From contig NZ_CP014228.1 in the NCBI RefSeq assembly GCF_001553565.1, forward strand, positions 868,001 to 932,000: a DNA stretch of 64,000 bases. Reading direction: 5' to 3'. The translations under genes were made by a program, and so were the position numbers. Positions 1 to 6,957 of this stretch are shown here, piece by piece. Within the stretch, counting starts at the first letter, position 1, and every line of letters starts with the position of its first letter. The DNA is from Actinomyces radicidentis. Its GTDB lineage: Bacteria; Actinomycetota; Actinomycetes; Actinomycetales; Actinomycetaceae. Under the pieces are notes generated by a model, which saw only the letters and a list, made by a program, of their open reading frames with translations, ran no database searches and was not told where the DNA came from.

Positions 1-1
1 G

Positions 2-106
2 TCGGTCGCCGTCAACACCGGCTGCTGGTCGCACCGCCGCGGCACGATCCACTTCGACAAGGACCTGGGCTACGAGTTCCTCACCCACAAGGGCGTCGAA
101 CTCTGA
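2..106 (+). CDS. ttdA: L(+)-tartrate/fumarate dehydratase alpha subunit, C-terminal end (partial)
   Basis: Only the last 34 codons are in the window; the gene enters from the left edge. The residual peptide contains NTGCWSHRRGTIHFDKDL and ends THKGVEL, which closely resembles the conserved C-terminus of the alpha subunit of two-component class I Fe-S hydro-lyases (TtdA / class I fumarate hydratase alpha). Such enzymes dehydrate tartrate to oxaloacetate or interconvert fumarate and malate with an oxygen-sensitive 4Fe-4S cluster. The beta subunit follows 111 bp downstream and a dicarboxylate carrier after that, so this is the start of a catabolic operon. Whether the substrate is tartrate or fumarate cannot be decided from this fragment. 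Confidence 0.8.
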   Translation, partial: SVAVNTGCWSHRRGTIHFDKDLGYEFLTHKGVEL

Positions 107-217
107 GCCCACTGCGCCGCTTGGGCCCCACGGGCGAGAGCCCCGGGGCCGAGGGCGGCGCCACGTCGACGACGACACCACCACTGCACGGCTTCACTGA
201 GAACGAGGACCAGACCC

Positions 218-928
218 ATGACTGACACCGCCACCGCCACCAGCACCGAGGCGCGCGAGGCCACCGACGCCGAGAAGCGCGAGGCCGAGGCCGCCGCCGA
301 GGCCGCGACCGGCCGCACCATCACCCTGACCACCCCCATCAAGCGCGAGGACATCGAGGACATCAAGGTCGGTGACGTCATCTTCCTCGACGGTCACATC
401 ACGACCTGCCGCGACGTCGCCCACCGCCGCCTCATCGAGTACGGGCGCGAGCTGCCCGTCGACATCAACGAGGGCGCCATCCTCCACGCCGGCCCGATCA
501 TCCGCGTCGTCGACGAGGAGAAGGACGAGTTCGAGGTCGTCTCCGTCGGCCCGACCACCTCGATGCGCATGGAGAAGTTCGAGGAGGAGTTCATCGAGAA
601 GACCGGTGTCCGCCTCATCGTCGGCAAGGGCGGCATGGGTCCGGGCACCGAGGCCGGCTGCGAGAAGTACGGCGCCCTGCACTGCGTGTTCCCCGCCGGC
701 AACGCTGTCATCGCGGCGACCGAGGTCGAGGAGGTCGAGGGCGCGGAGTGGCGCGACCTGGGCATGCCGGAGACCCTGTGGACCTTCCGCGTCAAGCAGT
801 TCGGCCCGCTCATCGTCTCGATCGACGCCCACGGCAACAACATCTTCGAGCAGCAGAAGGTCACCTACAACCAGCGCAAGGAAGAGGCGCTGGCCAAGCT
901 CAACGAGAAGGTCCGGTACATCAAGTGA
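218..928 (+). CDS. ttdB: L(+)-tartrate/fumarate dehydratase beta subunit
   Basis: A 236-aa protein of the TtdB / class I fumarase C-terminal family. It pairs with the alpha subunit encoded just upstream to form the Fe-S hydro-lyase. Visible family features are the [15 protein letters not shown] segment (about residues 49-65), which supplies substrate-binding residues, and the glycine-rich [20 protein letters not shown] stretch (about 136-155) followed by FPAGNA. The N-terminal 25 residues are a low-complexity Ala/Glu/Thr extension not usual for the family. The start follows GAACGAGGACCAG, a weak purine-rich ribosome site. The stop overlaps the start of the carrier gene (GTGA), indicating translational coupling. 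TtdB versus FumB-type specificity is inferred only from the coupled carrier. Confidence 0.88.
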   Translation: MTDTATATSTEAREATDAEKREAEAAAEAATGRTITLTTPIKREDIEDIKVGDVIFLDGHITTCRDVAHRRLIEYGRELPVDINEGAILHAGPIIRVVDEEKDEFEVVSVGPTTSMRMEKFEEEFIEKTGVRLIVGKGGMGPGTEAGCEKYGALHCVFPAGNAVIAATEVEEVEGAEWRDLGMPETLWTFRVKQFGPLIVSIDAHGNNIFEQQKVTYNQRKEEALAKLNEKVRYIK

Positions 929-2553
929 ACCTCCTCGACGCCGTGCGCCCCGGCCGCAAGGGCGCTGACACCCCCGCGGCCGCGGGCGGCGACGTCGAGA
1001 CCGGCGCCGTCGAACAGAGCGCGACGGAGCCGAGCGCCATCGAGCCGGCCGCCGTCGACGGCGGGGCGACGGGCGCCCACGAGGCCGTCCCGACCCCGCA
1101 GGACCCGCCGCGCATCGGGCTGGGCCACGAGACCAAGCCCTGGGCCCTGGCCGTCAGCCTCATCATCGGGCTGGGCCTGTGGCTCGTCCCGGCGCCGTCG
1201 GGCCTCACCGCCCCCGCCTGGCACCTCTTCGCGATCTTCCTCGCGACGATCGTCGGCATCATCCTCAAGGCCGCCCCCATGGGCGCCCTGTCCATCATTG
1301 CGATGGCCGTGTGCGCCGCGACCGGCGTCCTCGCCCCCGACGGCGACTCCGGCGACAAGGTCTCCGCGGCCCTGTCCGGCTTCTCCAACGGCACGATCTG
1401 GCTCATCGTCTCCGCCTTCTTCGCGGCCCGCGCCGTCATCGCCTCCGGGCTCGGCGAGCGCCTCGCCTACCTCTTCGTCAAGGTCTTCGGTAAGTCGACC
1501 ATCGGCCTGGCCTACGGCCTCGGCCTCGCCGACCTCGTCACGAGCCCCGCGATCCCGTCGAACACGGCGCGCTCCGGCTACGTGTACCCCGTCATGATAA
1601 GCGTGGCGAAGGCCTTCGGCTCCGAGCCGGACTCCAAGGAGAGCCGCAGGAAGCTCGGCACCTACCTGGCGATGACGACCTACAACCTCAACCTGGCCGT
1701 CTCCGTCATCTTCTTCACTGGCGCCGCCCCGAACGCCATGAGCGCCAAGCTCGCCGAGGCCGCCGGCGTCACCGGGGTCAACTGGCCCGGCTGGCTCATG
1801 GCCTCCGTCGTGCCCGGCATGGTGGGCGTCATCGTCGTGCCGCTCGTCATCTACGCGATGAACAAGCCGACGATCCGCCGCACCCCCGACGCCGCCGCCA
1901 TGGCCTCGCGCGAGCTCAAGCGGCTCGGCAAGGTCACCGCCCACGAGTGGGTCACCCTCGGCGTCTTCGTCATGATGATCATCCTGTGGGTCATGGGCGA
2001 CTCCTTCATGAGCGCCACCACCGTGGCCCTGCTGGGGCTCGGTGCGCTGCTGCTCACCGGGGCCCTCACCTGGGACCAGATGAAGGCCGAGAAGTCCGCC
2101 TGGGACACCCTCACGTGGTTCGCGGCCCTCGTCATGATGGGCACCTACCTCAACGACCTCGGCTTCATCGGCTGGCTCGGCGACAACGTCGGCGCCCACA
2201 TGCACGGCATGAGCGAGCTCGTCGCCTTCGCGGTCCTCACCGGGGTCTACGCCCTCACGCACTACCTCTTCGCCTCGGGCACCGCGCACACGGCCTCGAT
2301 GTTCGGCGTGTTCCTCGGGGTCGGGCTGGCGCTCGGTCTGCCGGGCGTGCCGCTCACCGTGTTCCTCGGCGCCATCCCGACCCTCATGGGCTGCCTCACC
2401 CACTACGGCAACGGCCCCGCGCCGCTGTACTTCGGGTCCGGGTACGTCGAGCTCGGCGCCTGGTGGCGGACCGGCTTCGTGGTCGGCCTCGTGCACATGG
2501 CGATCTGGCTGGTCATCGGCCCGCTGTGGTGGAGCGTCATCGGGGTGTGGTGA
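925..2553 (+). CDS. DASS-family dicarboxylate/anion carrier (CitT/TtdT type)
   Basis: A 542-aa polytopic membrane protein read from the GTG at 925, which overlaps the stop of the beta-subunit gene by four bases; this coupling decides the start over upstream in-frame codons lying inside ttdB. Residues 1-65 are a hydrophilic Ala/Glu/Pro-rich extension, followed by about 12-14 hydrophobic segments. Family signatures include [13 protein letters not shown] near residue 211 and a C-terminal [13 protein letters not shown] segment, both matching the SNT-type sodium/substrate sites of the DASS superfamily. It would import a dicarboxylate such as tartrate, malate or succinate, or exchange it for succinate, feeding the dehydratase encoded upstream. 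It is the last gene of the operon and is followed by palindromic repeats. Confidence 0.87.
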   Translation: MNLLDAVRPGRKGADTPAAAGGDVETGAVEQSATEPSAIEPAAVDGGATGAHEAVPTPQDPPRIGLGHETKPWALAVSLIIGLGLWLVPAPSGLTAPAWHLFAIFLATIVGIILKAAPMGALSIIAMAVCAATGVLAPDGDSGDKVSAALSGFSNGTIWLIVSAFFAARAVIASGLGERLAYLFVKVFGKSTIGLAYGLGLADLVTSPAIPSNTARSGYVYPVMISVAKAFGSEPDSKESRRKLGTYLAMTTYNLNLAVSVIFFTGAAPNAMSAKLAEAAGVTGVNWPGWLMASVVPGMVGVIVVPLVIYAMNKPTIRRTPDAAAMASRELKRLGKVTAHEWVTLGVFVMMIILWVMGDSFMSATTVALLGLGALLLTGALTWDQMKAEKSAWDTLTWFAALVMMGTYLNDLGFIGWLGDNVGAHMHGMSELVAFAVLTGVYALTHYLFASGTAHTASMFGVFLGVGLALGLPGVPLTVFLGAIPTLMGCLTHYGNGPAPLYFGSGYVELGAWWRTGFVVGLVHMAIWLVIGPLWWSVIGVW

Positions 2554-2613
2554 GCGGGGTGTGGCGAGGGGGCGGCACGCCCGGCCCCACACGCAGCCTC
2601 AGCACCTTCCTCG

Positions 2614-2682
2614 CAGAAGCAGACATCCTCGGCAAACTGTGGCGACGTCGCCGCCGCAGTTTGCCGAGGATGTCTGCTTCTG
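2614..2682. repeat. 26-bp perfect inverted repeat with palindromic loop
   Basis: Bases 2614-2639 and 2657-2682 are perfect reverse complements (26 bp). The arm starts CAGAAGCAGACATCC and the 17-base loop contains its own 12-bp palindrome GGCGACGTCGCC (2641-2652). The element starts about 60 bp after the carrier gene, between convergent genes. It could act as a bidirectional terminator, but it has no T tract, so an extragenic repeat element is equally likely. Together with the next entry it fills the gene-free stretch 2554-2991; I see no gene there. Confidence 0.85.
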
Positions 2683-2772
2683 TGCCGGCGAGCCGGTGGG
2701 CGTCCGCCGTGGCACCGATCGGGTGCGGCCGCAAACTGTGCTCTCGTCCGGCCGTCCACCGGTCGCGGCCGC

Positions 2773-2839
2773 AAACCGAGCACTCGTTGGCAAACCGGGC
2801 AGCCGTCGGCCGCACACTTTGCCAACGAGCACTCGGTTT
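2773..2839. repeat. Imperfect 22-bp inverted repeat
   Basis: Bases 2773-2794 (AAACCGAGCACTCGTTGG and on) pair with 2818-2839 with two mismatches across a 23-base loop. Just upstream, GCGGCCGCAAAC occurs twice (around 2727 and 2766) as a short direct repeat. With the 26-bp palindrome at 2614-2682 this makes a cluster of extragenic palindromes at the left border of the accessory island. Confidence 0.75.
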
Positions 2840-2991
2840 GTCCTGAGTCGGGGCGCTCACTCGCAGCCGTAGACCTCCTCGGCAGCGGGAGGCGCCGACG
2901 GCGTCGACGGCTGGCAAGAGCGTCTACCGCTGTGCGCGCTGCAAGCGCTGGTGAGGGCTCCATCGGTCATTCCGGACCCCAGACGGGCTCC

Positions 2992-3570
2992 CTACCTGTC
3001 CGCGATACGCCACTGCCGCGCGCGTGCCGCCGCGGCGAACTGCGGGACACCGCACCGTGCCAGGTGCTCCAGGAGGGCATTCAGATCGACAGGAGGCCGC
3101 CGACTGTCCTCCGCCTGTCGACGGACCGCCTCGAGGACGAGATCCGGGGCGAGGTCCAGCTGATCGAGGAGGAACTCGTCCGGTCCGATCGCCCGGATCT
3201 CGTAGGGCTCGAGGGCGGTCTGAGGGAAGTCCTTGAGGTTCAAGGTGACGATGACGTCGGCGCGCCCGACGATGGCAGCGGCGAGGACATGCGCGTCGTC
3301 GGGGTCCGGGAGGCTGAGCGCGGATAGCAGTCCATCCCAGCCGGAGACCGAGGCGTCCTGGAAGGCTCTGTCCATCAGGTCGGTGCGACGCCGGGCAGCC
3401 CCAGCCTGGAGATCGGGATGGACCTCCTCGATCGCCGCGACGGTCTCATCGAGAATCCGTGCACTCCACAGGGAGCGGTAGAGGCCCTGCTCGGCGACCC
3501 GCAGGAGCGTGTCCGCGAGCGCGACGGGCACGAGGACGCAGGCGTCCAGCAGGGCGGAGAAACGGGCCAT
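2992..3570 (-). CDS. PIN-domain ribonuclease toxin (VapC-like)
   Basis: A 192-aa protein with a PIN-fold: LLDACVLVP near residue 7 provides the first acidic residue, and PDPDDAHVLAAAIVGRAD followed by VIVTLNLKDFP (about 87-115) carries the later acidic cluster. PIN toxins are Mg-dependent RNases cutting mRNA, tRNA or rRNA. It lies 6 bp downstream of a helix-turn-helix gene on the same strand, the order and spacing of a toxin-antitoxin operon. It is longer than a classical VapC (about 130 aa) and belongs with the larger PIN proteins paired with excisionase-type antitoxins. It ends in TAG, which is rare among the genes of this window. The toxin role is inferred from fold and pairing. Confidence 0.8.
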   Translation of the reverse strand: MARFSALLDACVLVPVALADTLLRVAEQGLYRSLWSARILDETVAAIEEVHPDLQAGAARRRTDLMDRAFQDASVSGWDGLLSALSLPDPDDAHVLAAAIVGRADVIVTLNLKDFPQTALEPYEIRAIGPDEFLLDQLDLAPDLVLEAVRRQAEDSRRPPVDLNALLEHLARCGVPQFAAAARARQWRIADR

Positions 3571-3576
3571 GCCCTG

Positions 3577-4077
3577 TCAGTCCCTCCCGTGACGAGCTCG
3601 ACGGAGGGCAGCGTTGTAGTCGGCGGGTTCGTCGTACAGGCCCAGCTCGACGGCGTCCGCGGTCATGTCACTGAGGATGGAGGCCCGCTCCGTCGCCGTC
3701 TGCCGCTGGTACGCGACGACGTCCTCGAGGCGGACGCGGCGGTGCCGGCTGGCGCCGGGCTGCACGAAGGGGATACGGCCCGACTCGAGGAGCTTGACGA
3801 CGGTCGGGCGGCTCACGCCGAGGAAGTCCGCGGCCTCCTGGGTGGTGAGCATCTGGTCAACGGGCGCGATCGTGATCGCCTTGCCGCGCTCCATCGCCCG
3901 CACGACATCGACGACGACGTCGAACACCTGCGCCGGCAGGTCCACGACCTGGCCGTCGGGCCCGACGAGGGCCGCTGGCCCGTCCGTCCGCGCGAGGAAG
4001 CGCGACAGGTCGAGCATGGGCTCGAGGTCCTCGGGAGGGAGAACCGTCGACGGGGTCTCAGCCGCAGTGGTGGTCAT
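3577..4077 (-). CDS. Excisionase-type HTH antitoxin of the PIN pair
   Basis: A 166-aa protein with a central MerR/excisionase-like winged helix (HTH_17): MLTTQEAADFLGVSRPTVVK followed by LLESGRIPFVQPG, RHRRVRLEDVVAYQ (about residues 74-122). Such proteins bind DNA and, next to PIN genes, act as antitoxin and autorepressor. The N-terminal 70 residues (DLSRFLARTDGPAALVGPDG) are a separate small region and the C-terminal tail after residue 125 probably contacts the toxin. The ATG at 4077 was chosen because the frame further upstream reads through the promoter spacer. A short inverted repeat lies about 20 bp upstream. Confidence 0.8.
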   Translation of the reverse strand: MTTTAAETPSTVLPPEDLEPMLDLSRFLARTDGPAALVGPDGQVVDLPAQVFDVVVDVVRAMERGKAITIAPVDQMLTTQEAADFLGVSRPTVVKLLESGRIPFVQPGASRHRRVRLEDVVAYQRQTATERASILSDMTADAVELGLYDEPADYNAALRRARHGRD

Positions 4078-4096
4078 GCACCGACGATATCCGCAA

Positions 4097-4111
4097 TTCG
4101 AAAAACTCGAA
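4097..4111. promoter_or_regulatory. Candidate operator of the PIN/HTH operon
   Basis: A short inverted repeat TTCGA-AAAAC-TCGAA lies 20 bp before the antitoxin start, in an AT-richer patch than its surroundings, with GATATC between it and the ATG (minus strand). Position and symmetry fit an autoregulatory site for the HTH antitoxin. This is inference from position only. Confidence 0.4.
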
Positions 4112-4250
4112 ACCCCCATCGTGGCTGTTCCGCTCGCCATCACCGAGGGCCAGCACGCCTCCAGTCGTGTCCCAAGAGATTCGATCGAGGTGCCACGCAG
4201 CAGCTGACCCAACCGATCCTCGCGGACCTGAGCACGGAAGGGGACCGGCC

Positions 4251-4550
4251 ATGGTCCTGAGCACCTGGAACACCGCTGACTAGCTCGACACTCCCGAGGC
4301 GATCATCGCCTACCTCGACAAGGCGGCAGCCGACGACGACCCAGACCTCCTGCAGGCCGCGCTCGGCGACGTCGCACGCGCCAAGGGTATGAGCGCTATC
4401 GCGAGCGAGATCGGGGTCGGCCGGGAGTCCCTCTACAAGTCGCTCGCAATGAGCGGCAACCCGTCGTTCCAGACGGTGAGCCGGGTCGTCCGAGCCCTGG
4501 GCGGCCGCATCAGCATCACGCTGCCCGACGACGCCGGAGCGGCAGCCTGA
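4251..4550 (+). pseudogene. Antidote-type HTH antitoxin (HigA-2 / COG3636-like), interrupted by TAG
   Basis: Reading from ATG 4251 gives MVLSTWNTAD, then an in-frame TAG at 4281-4283, then LDTPEAIIAYLDKAA continuing without any further lesion to TGA 4550. Joined across the amber codon the 100-codon frame is a full-length 'addiction module antidote' protein, including GMSAIASEIGVGRESLYKSL, the helix-turn-helix of this family. Homologues typically read TADYLD or similar here, so the TAG probably replaced a TAC tyrosine codon. A restart at ATG 4389 would keep only the HTH half. No HigB-type toxin gene is visible next to it, so it is either an orphan relic or a readthrough gene. Confidence 0.7.
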
Positions 4551-4572
4551 CGGCCAGCCGGACGCCCCTTCC

Positions 4573-4593
4573 GCCGACGTCCTGGACGTCGGC
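4573..4593. terminator. 9-bp perfect hairpin after the broken antitoxin
   Basis: GCCGACGTC-CTG-GACGTCGGC forms a perfect 9-bp stem with a 3-base loop, 23 bp after the stop of the interrupted antitoxin gene. There is no T tract, as is common for high-GC actinobacterial hairpin terminators. It could also be an extragenic palindrome. Confidence 0.45.
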
Positions 4594-4692
4594 ACCTTCA
4601 TCCACGCAGCCCCGGACAACGCGTTCTTCGGCTGACGACGCCGTGACCGCAGCCCGCACACCGCCACCGCACCGCCCGTACACTCCACGCTC

Positions 4693-5736
4693 GTGAACGA
4701 CTCACCACGCCTCTGGGGCCTGCACAACGACGTCCGCGGCCAGGAGCTCATCGACGGCGGCTACGTCGCGATCGGCTGGGGCGCGGTCGGGGACCTGCAC
4801 GCGATCGGCGACAACCAGCTGCGGATGCGCGTGGCGGTCGCGGACAAGTTCCCCGAGATGAAGCGTGGCGCCGTCCCCGGGACGGCGGGCACCCTTCGCC
4901 GTTTCACATTCGAGGCTCAGATCGGCGACCTGCTGGTCTTCCCGAACAAGCAGGACCGGACCCTGGCCTTCGGGAGGATCACGGGCGGCTACGAGTTCGA
5001 CGCACAGGACGGGCGCCAGCCCCACCACCGCCAGGTCGAGTGGCTCAAGACGGGTGTCACCCGCACGCTTTTCTCGCAGAGCGCCCCCGCCGAGATCGGC
5101 TCCGCCATCACGATGTTCGGCGTCCACCGGCACCGGCAGGAGTTCCTCTTTTTCATCACCGCCGGGAGCGAGGAGGAGTTCGCGTCGACGCGGCAGCCCC
5201 AGGCGGTCGCCGCTGACGATGAAGTTCGTGCGGACATCCCCGACTCCGAGGCCCTCATGCCCACCGCCGACGACATCGACCAGCACACCCGGGACTTCGT
5301 CGCCGACGTCCTCAAGAACGACCTCAGCCATGAGGAGTTCGAGCAGTTCACCGCGGACCTGCTGCGCTGCATGGGCTACGAGAGCCGGGTGACCCGATAC
5401 GTCGGCGACGGCGGGGTGGACGTCATCGCCCACCGAGACCTCCTCGGCGTCGAGCCTCCAATCATCAAGGTCCAGTGCAAGCACACCGCTGAGACGCAGG
5501 GGCGGCCTGCGGTGCAGCAGCTCATCGGCACGCTCGACAAGGACGAGGCGGGGCTCTTCTTCACTCTTGGCTCGTACTCCTCCGAGGCGCTGAGCGTCGA
5601 GCGGGAGCGGCAGAATCTCCGGCTCTTCTCGGGCACAGAGGTCACGGACCTCACGCTGCGGTACTACGGCGACCTCCCACCGCGGTGGCGCAGCCGGATG
5701 CCGTTGCGGCGAATGCTGGTGGTCGACGCGGAGTGA
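4693..5736 (+). CDS. Mrr-type restriction endonuclease with N-terminal EVE/PUA-like domain
   Basis: A 347-aa protein starting at GTG 4693. The C-terminal part (from about residue 213, HEEFEQFTADLLRCMGYE) is an Mrr_cat restriction-endonuclease fold: GDGGVDVIAHRD gives catalytic Asp243 and VQCKH gives Gln261 and Lys263, the D-x(n)-Q-x-K active site. The N-terminal 150 residues (LWGLHNDVRGQELIDGGYVA, IGDLLVFPNKQDRTLAFGRI) have the look of an EVE/PUA-like module, a fold that reads modified bases in type IV restriction systems; that assignment is inference. Likely role is cleavage of foreign or modified DNA. No methylase is nearby. Its 3' end is convergent, 18 bp from the GIY-YIG gene. Confidence 0.8.
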   Translation: MNDSPRLWGLHNDVRGQELIDGGYVAIGWGAVGDLHAIGDNQLRMRVAVADKFPEMKRGAVPGTAGTLRRFTFEAQIGDLLVFPNKQDRTLAFGRITGGYEFDAQDGRQPHHRQVEWLKTGVTRTLFSQSAPAEIGSAITMFGVHRHRQEFLFFITAGSEEEFASTRQPQAVAADDEVRADIPDSEALMPTADDIDQHTRDFVADVLKNDLSHEEFEQFTADLLRCMGYESRVTRYVGDGGVDVIAHRDLLGVEPPIIKVQCKHTAETQGRPAVQQLIGTLDKDEAGLFFTLGSYSSEALSVERERQNLRLFSGTEVTDLTLRYYGDLPPRWRSRMPLRRMLVVDAE

Positions 5737-5754
5737 GCCGCGCCCAGCAACAGC

Positions 5755-6765
5755 TCACGCCAGGGACGCATCGTTCCAGTTGGCGCTCGTCACGCCATCT
5801 GGCCAGTAGCGCACGACTCCCATGGCCCCGCGCTTGCGCGATGGCAGACGCTTTCCGTGCGGCCCGACGAGGAGGTCGAAGAGGTCGTCACCCGGCTGAA
5901 GCAGCTCGTAGTCGAAGCTCCGACGCCTGCTAGCCGGGTCGTAGTCCCACGAGTCATGGTCGATACGCATGACGGCTCGACTGATGCCGTGATGCTCGAC
6001 GACGGCGTAGTTGATGTCGTCCCGCTGCACGTGTCCCGGATCGATGCGCCACCAACCGGCAGCGGACAGGGCAATCTCATCGAGGTGCTTATCCCGCTCG
6101 GTCGGCCGAAGCCACTCGTGCTTGTAGCCGTAGCCATGACGGTGGCGACGTGGGCCAGAACGGTTGCTCGAGAGATCCTCCTCCTGCTCGTGCCAGCCGC
6201 CCAGCGTGATGGAGATGAAGCCAATGGGCCGGCCGCCCTGCAGGCCGCGTTCGTCTGCTGCACTGTCCAGTGGCTCGACGGCGAACTCATCGAGGATGTC
6301 GTCGAGAAGCTGGATGCCGAAGCCCCGGGCCTTCTCTCGGCGAAGGTTGGTCAGCTGCTCGCCCCCGAGACCGAGTGGTACGGGGAGGGAGCCCGGGGAG
6401 GTAGGCGAGATGCGCATCGTCATGAGGAGATCGATCAAGGCGGCTTCGACCGCCGTGTACTCACCGAGAGTCATCCCCTGGCGGACGATCCAGATCTCGG
6501 GCTCCCCACCACAATGCACCAGGGCCCGATCCTTCGCGGAGAGCTCACGCTCCACGCTGTCCTGCGGCACCTCATCGTCCTCGAGATCACTCGTCACTGC
6601 GAGAAGCTCGCGCACGGTGTCCGCGTTCTCGTGCGACTTCGCCCGCTCACCGGTCCCCTTTCCGACGTAGAACGGGACTCCCGTGGCGGGGTCGGCGAGC
6701 ATGTAGACGTATCGGCCGAAGGACTCGAATGCAGCCCGGATAGTGCCCGGATCGTGTGCGCTCAT
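5755..6765 (-). CDS. GIY-YIG superfamily protein (LEM3-like)
   Basis: A 336-aa protein whose start at 6765 is set by AAGGAG six bases upstream; an in-frame ATG at 6789 has no such site. Residues about 20-45, YVYMLADPATGVPFYVGKGT then GERAKSHE, form a GIY-YIG nuclease motif of the LEM-3/ANKLE1-like type in which YVG is followed by KGxGxR. The region 95-115 (PEIWIVRQGMTLGEYTAVEA) continues the domain with the Glu expected to bind metal. The C-terminal 180 residues are unrecognised, rich in Trp, Asp and Arg (HEWLRPTERDKHLDEIALSA). It may be a nuclease; standing beside an Mrr enzyme it could be defence related, though substrate and role are unknown. Confidence 0.65.
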   Translation of the reverse strand: MSAHDPGTIRAAFESFGRYVYMLADPATGVPFYVGKGTGERAKSHENADTVRELLAVTSDLEDDEVPQDSVERELSAKDRALVHCGGEPEIWIVRQGMTLGEYTAVEAALIDLLMTMRISPTSPGSLPVPLGLGGEQLTNLRREKARGFGIQLLDDILDEFAVEPLDSAADERGLQGGRPIGFISITLGGWHEQEEDLSSNRSGPRRHRHGYGYKHEWLRPTERDKHLDEIALSAAGWWRIDPGHVQRDDINYAVVEHHGISRAVMRIDHDSWDYDPASRRRSFDYELLQPGDDLFDLLVGPHGKRLPSRKRGAMGVVRYWPDGVTSANWNDASLA

Positions 6766-6957
6766 GACGTCTCCTTGGTTGCATGGCACCAGGCGCTGCG
6801 TCGGTGCAGCACGTGGCGATCTCGTAGGAACGCTATGACCGATAGCAGTTGCCGATGTGCTTGTTGCCGATCACGATCGGGACACAATGGGCCCCCTGCT
6901 TCCAGGCGGCCTTCGGGCGGAATCAGTGGGCAGCGCGATCAACTCGGCGACTGCAGT

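Noticed and set aside
4389-4550. Internal ATG 4389 as the true start of a short intact HTH antitoxin.
   Set aside because: The codons before it, including TADxLDTPE, are clearly conserved family sequence and there is no ribosome site ahead of 4389, so interruption of a longer gene is the better reading.
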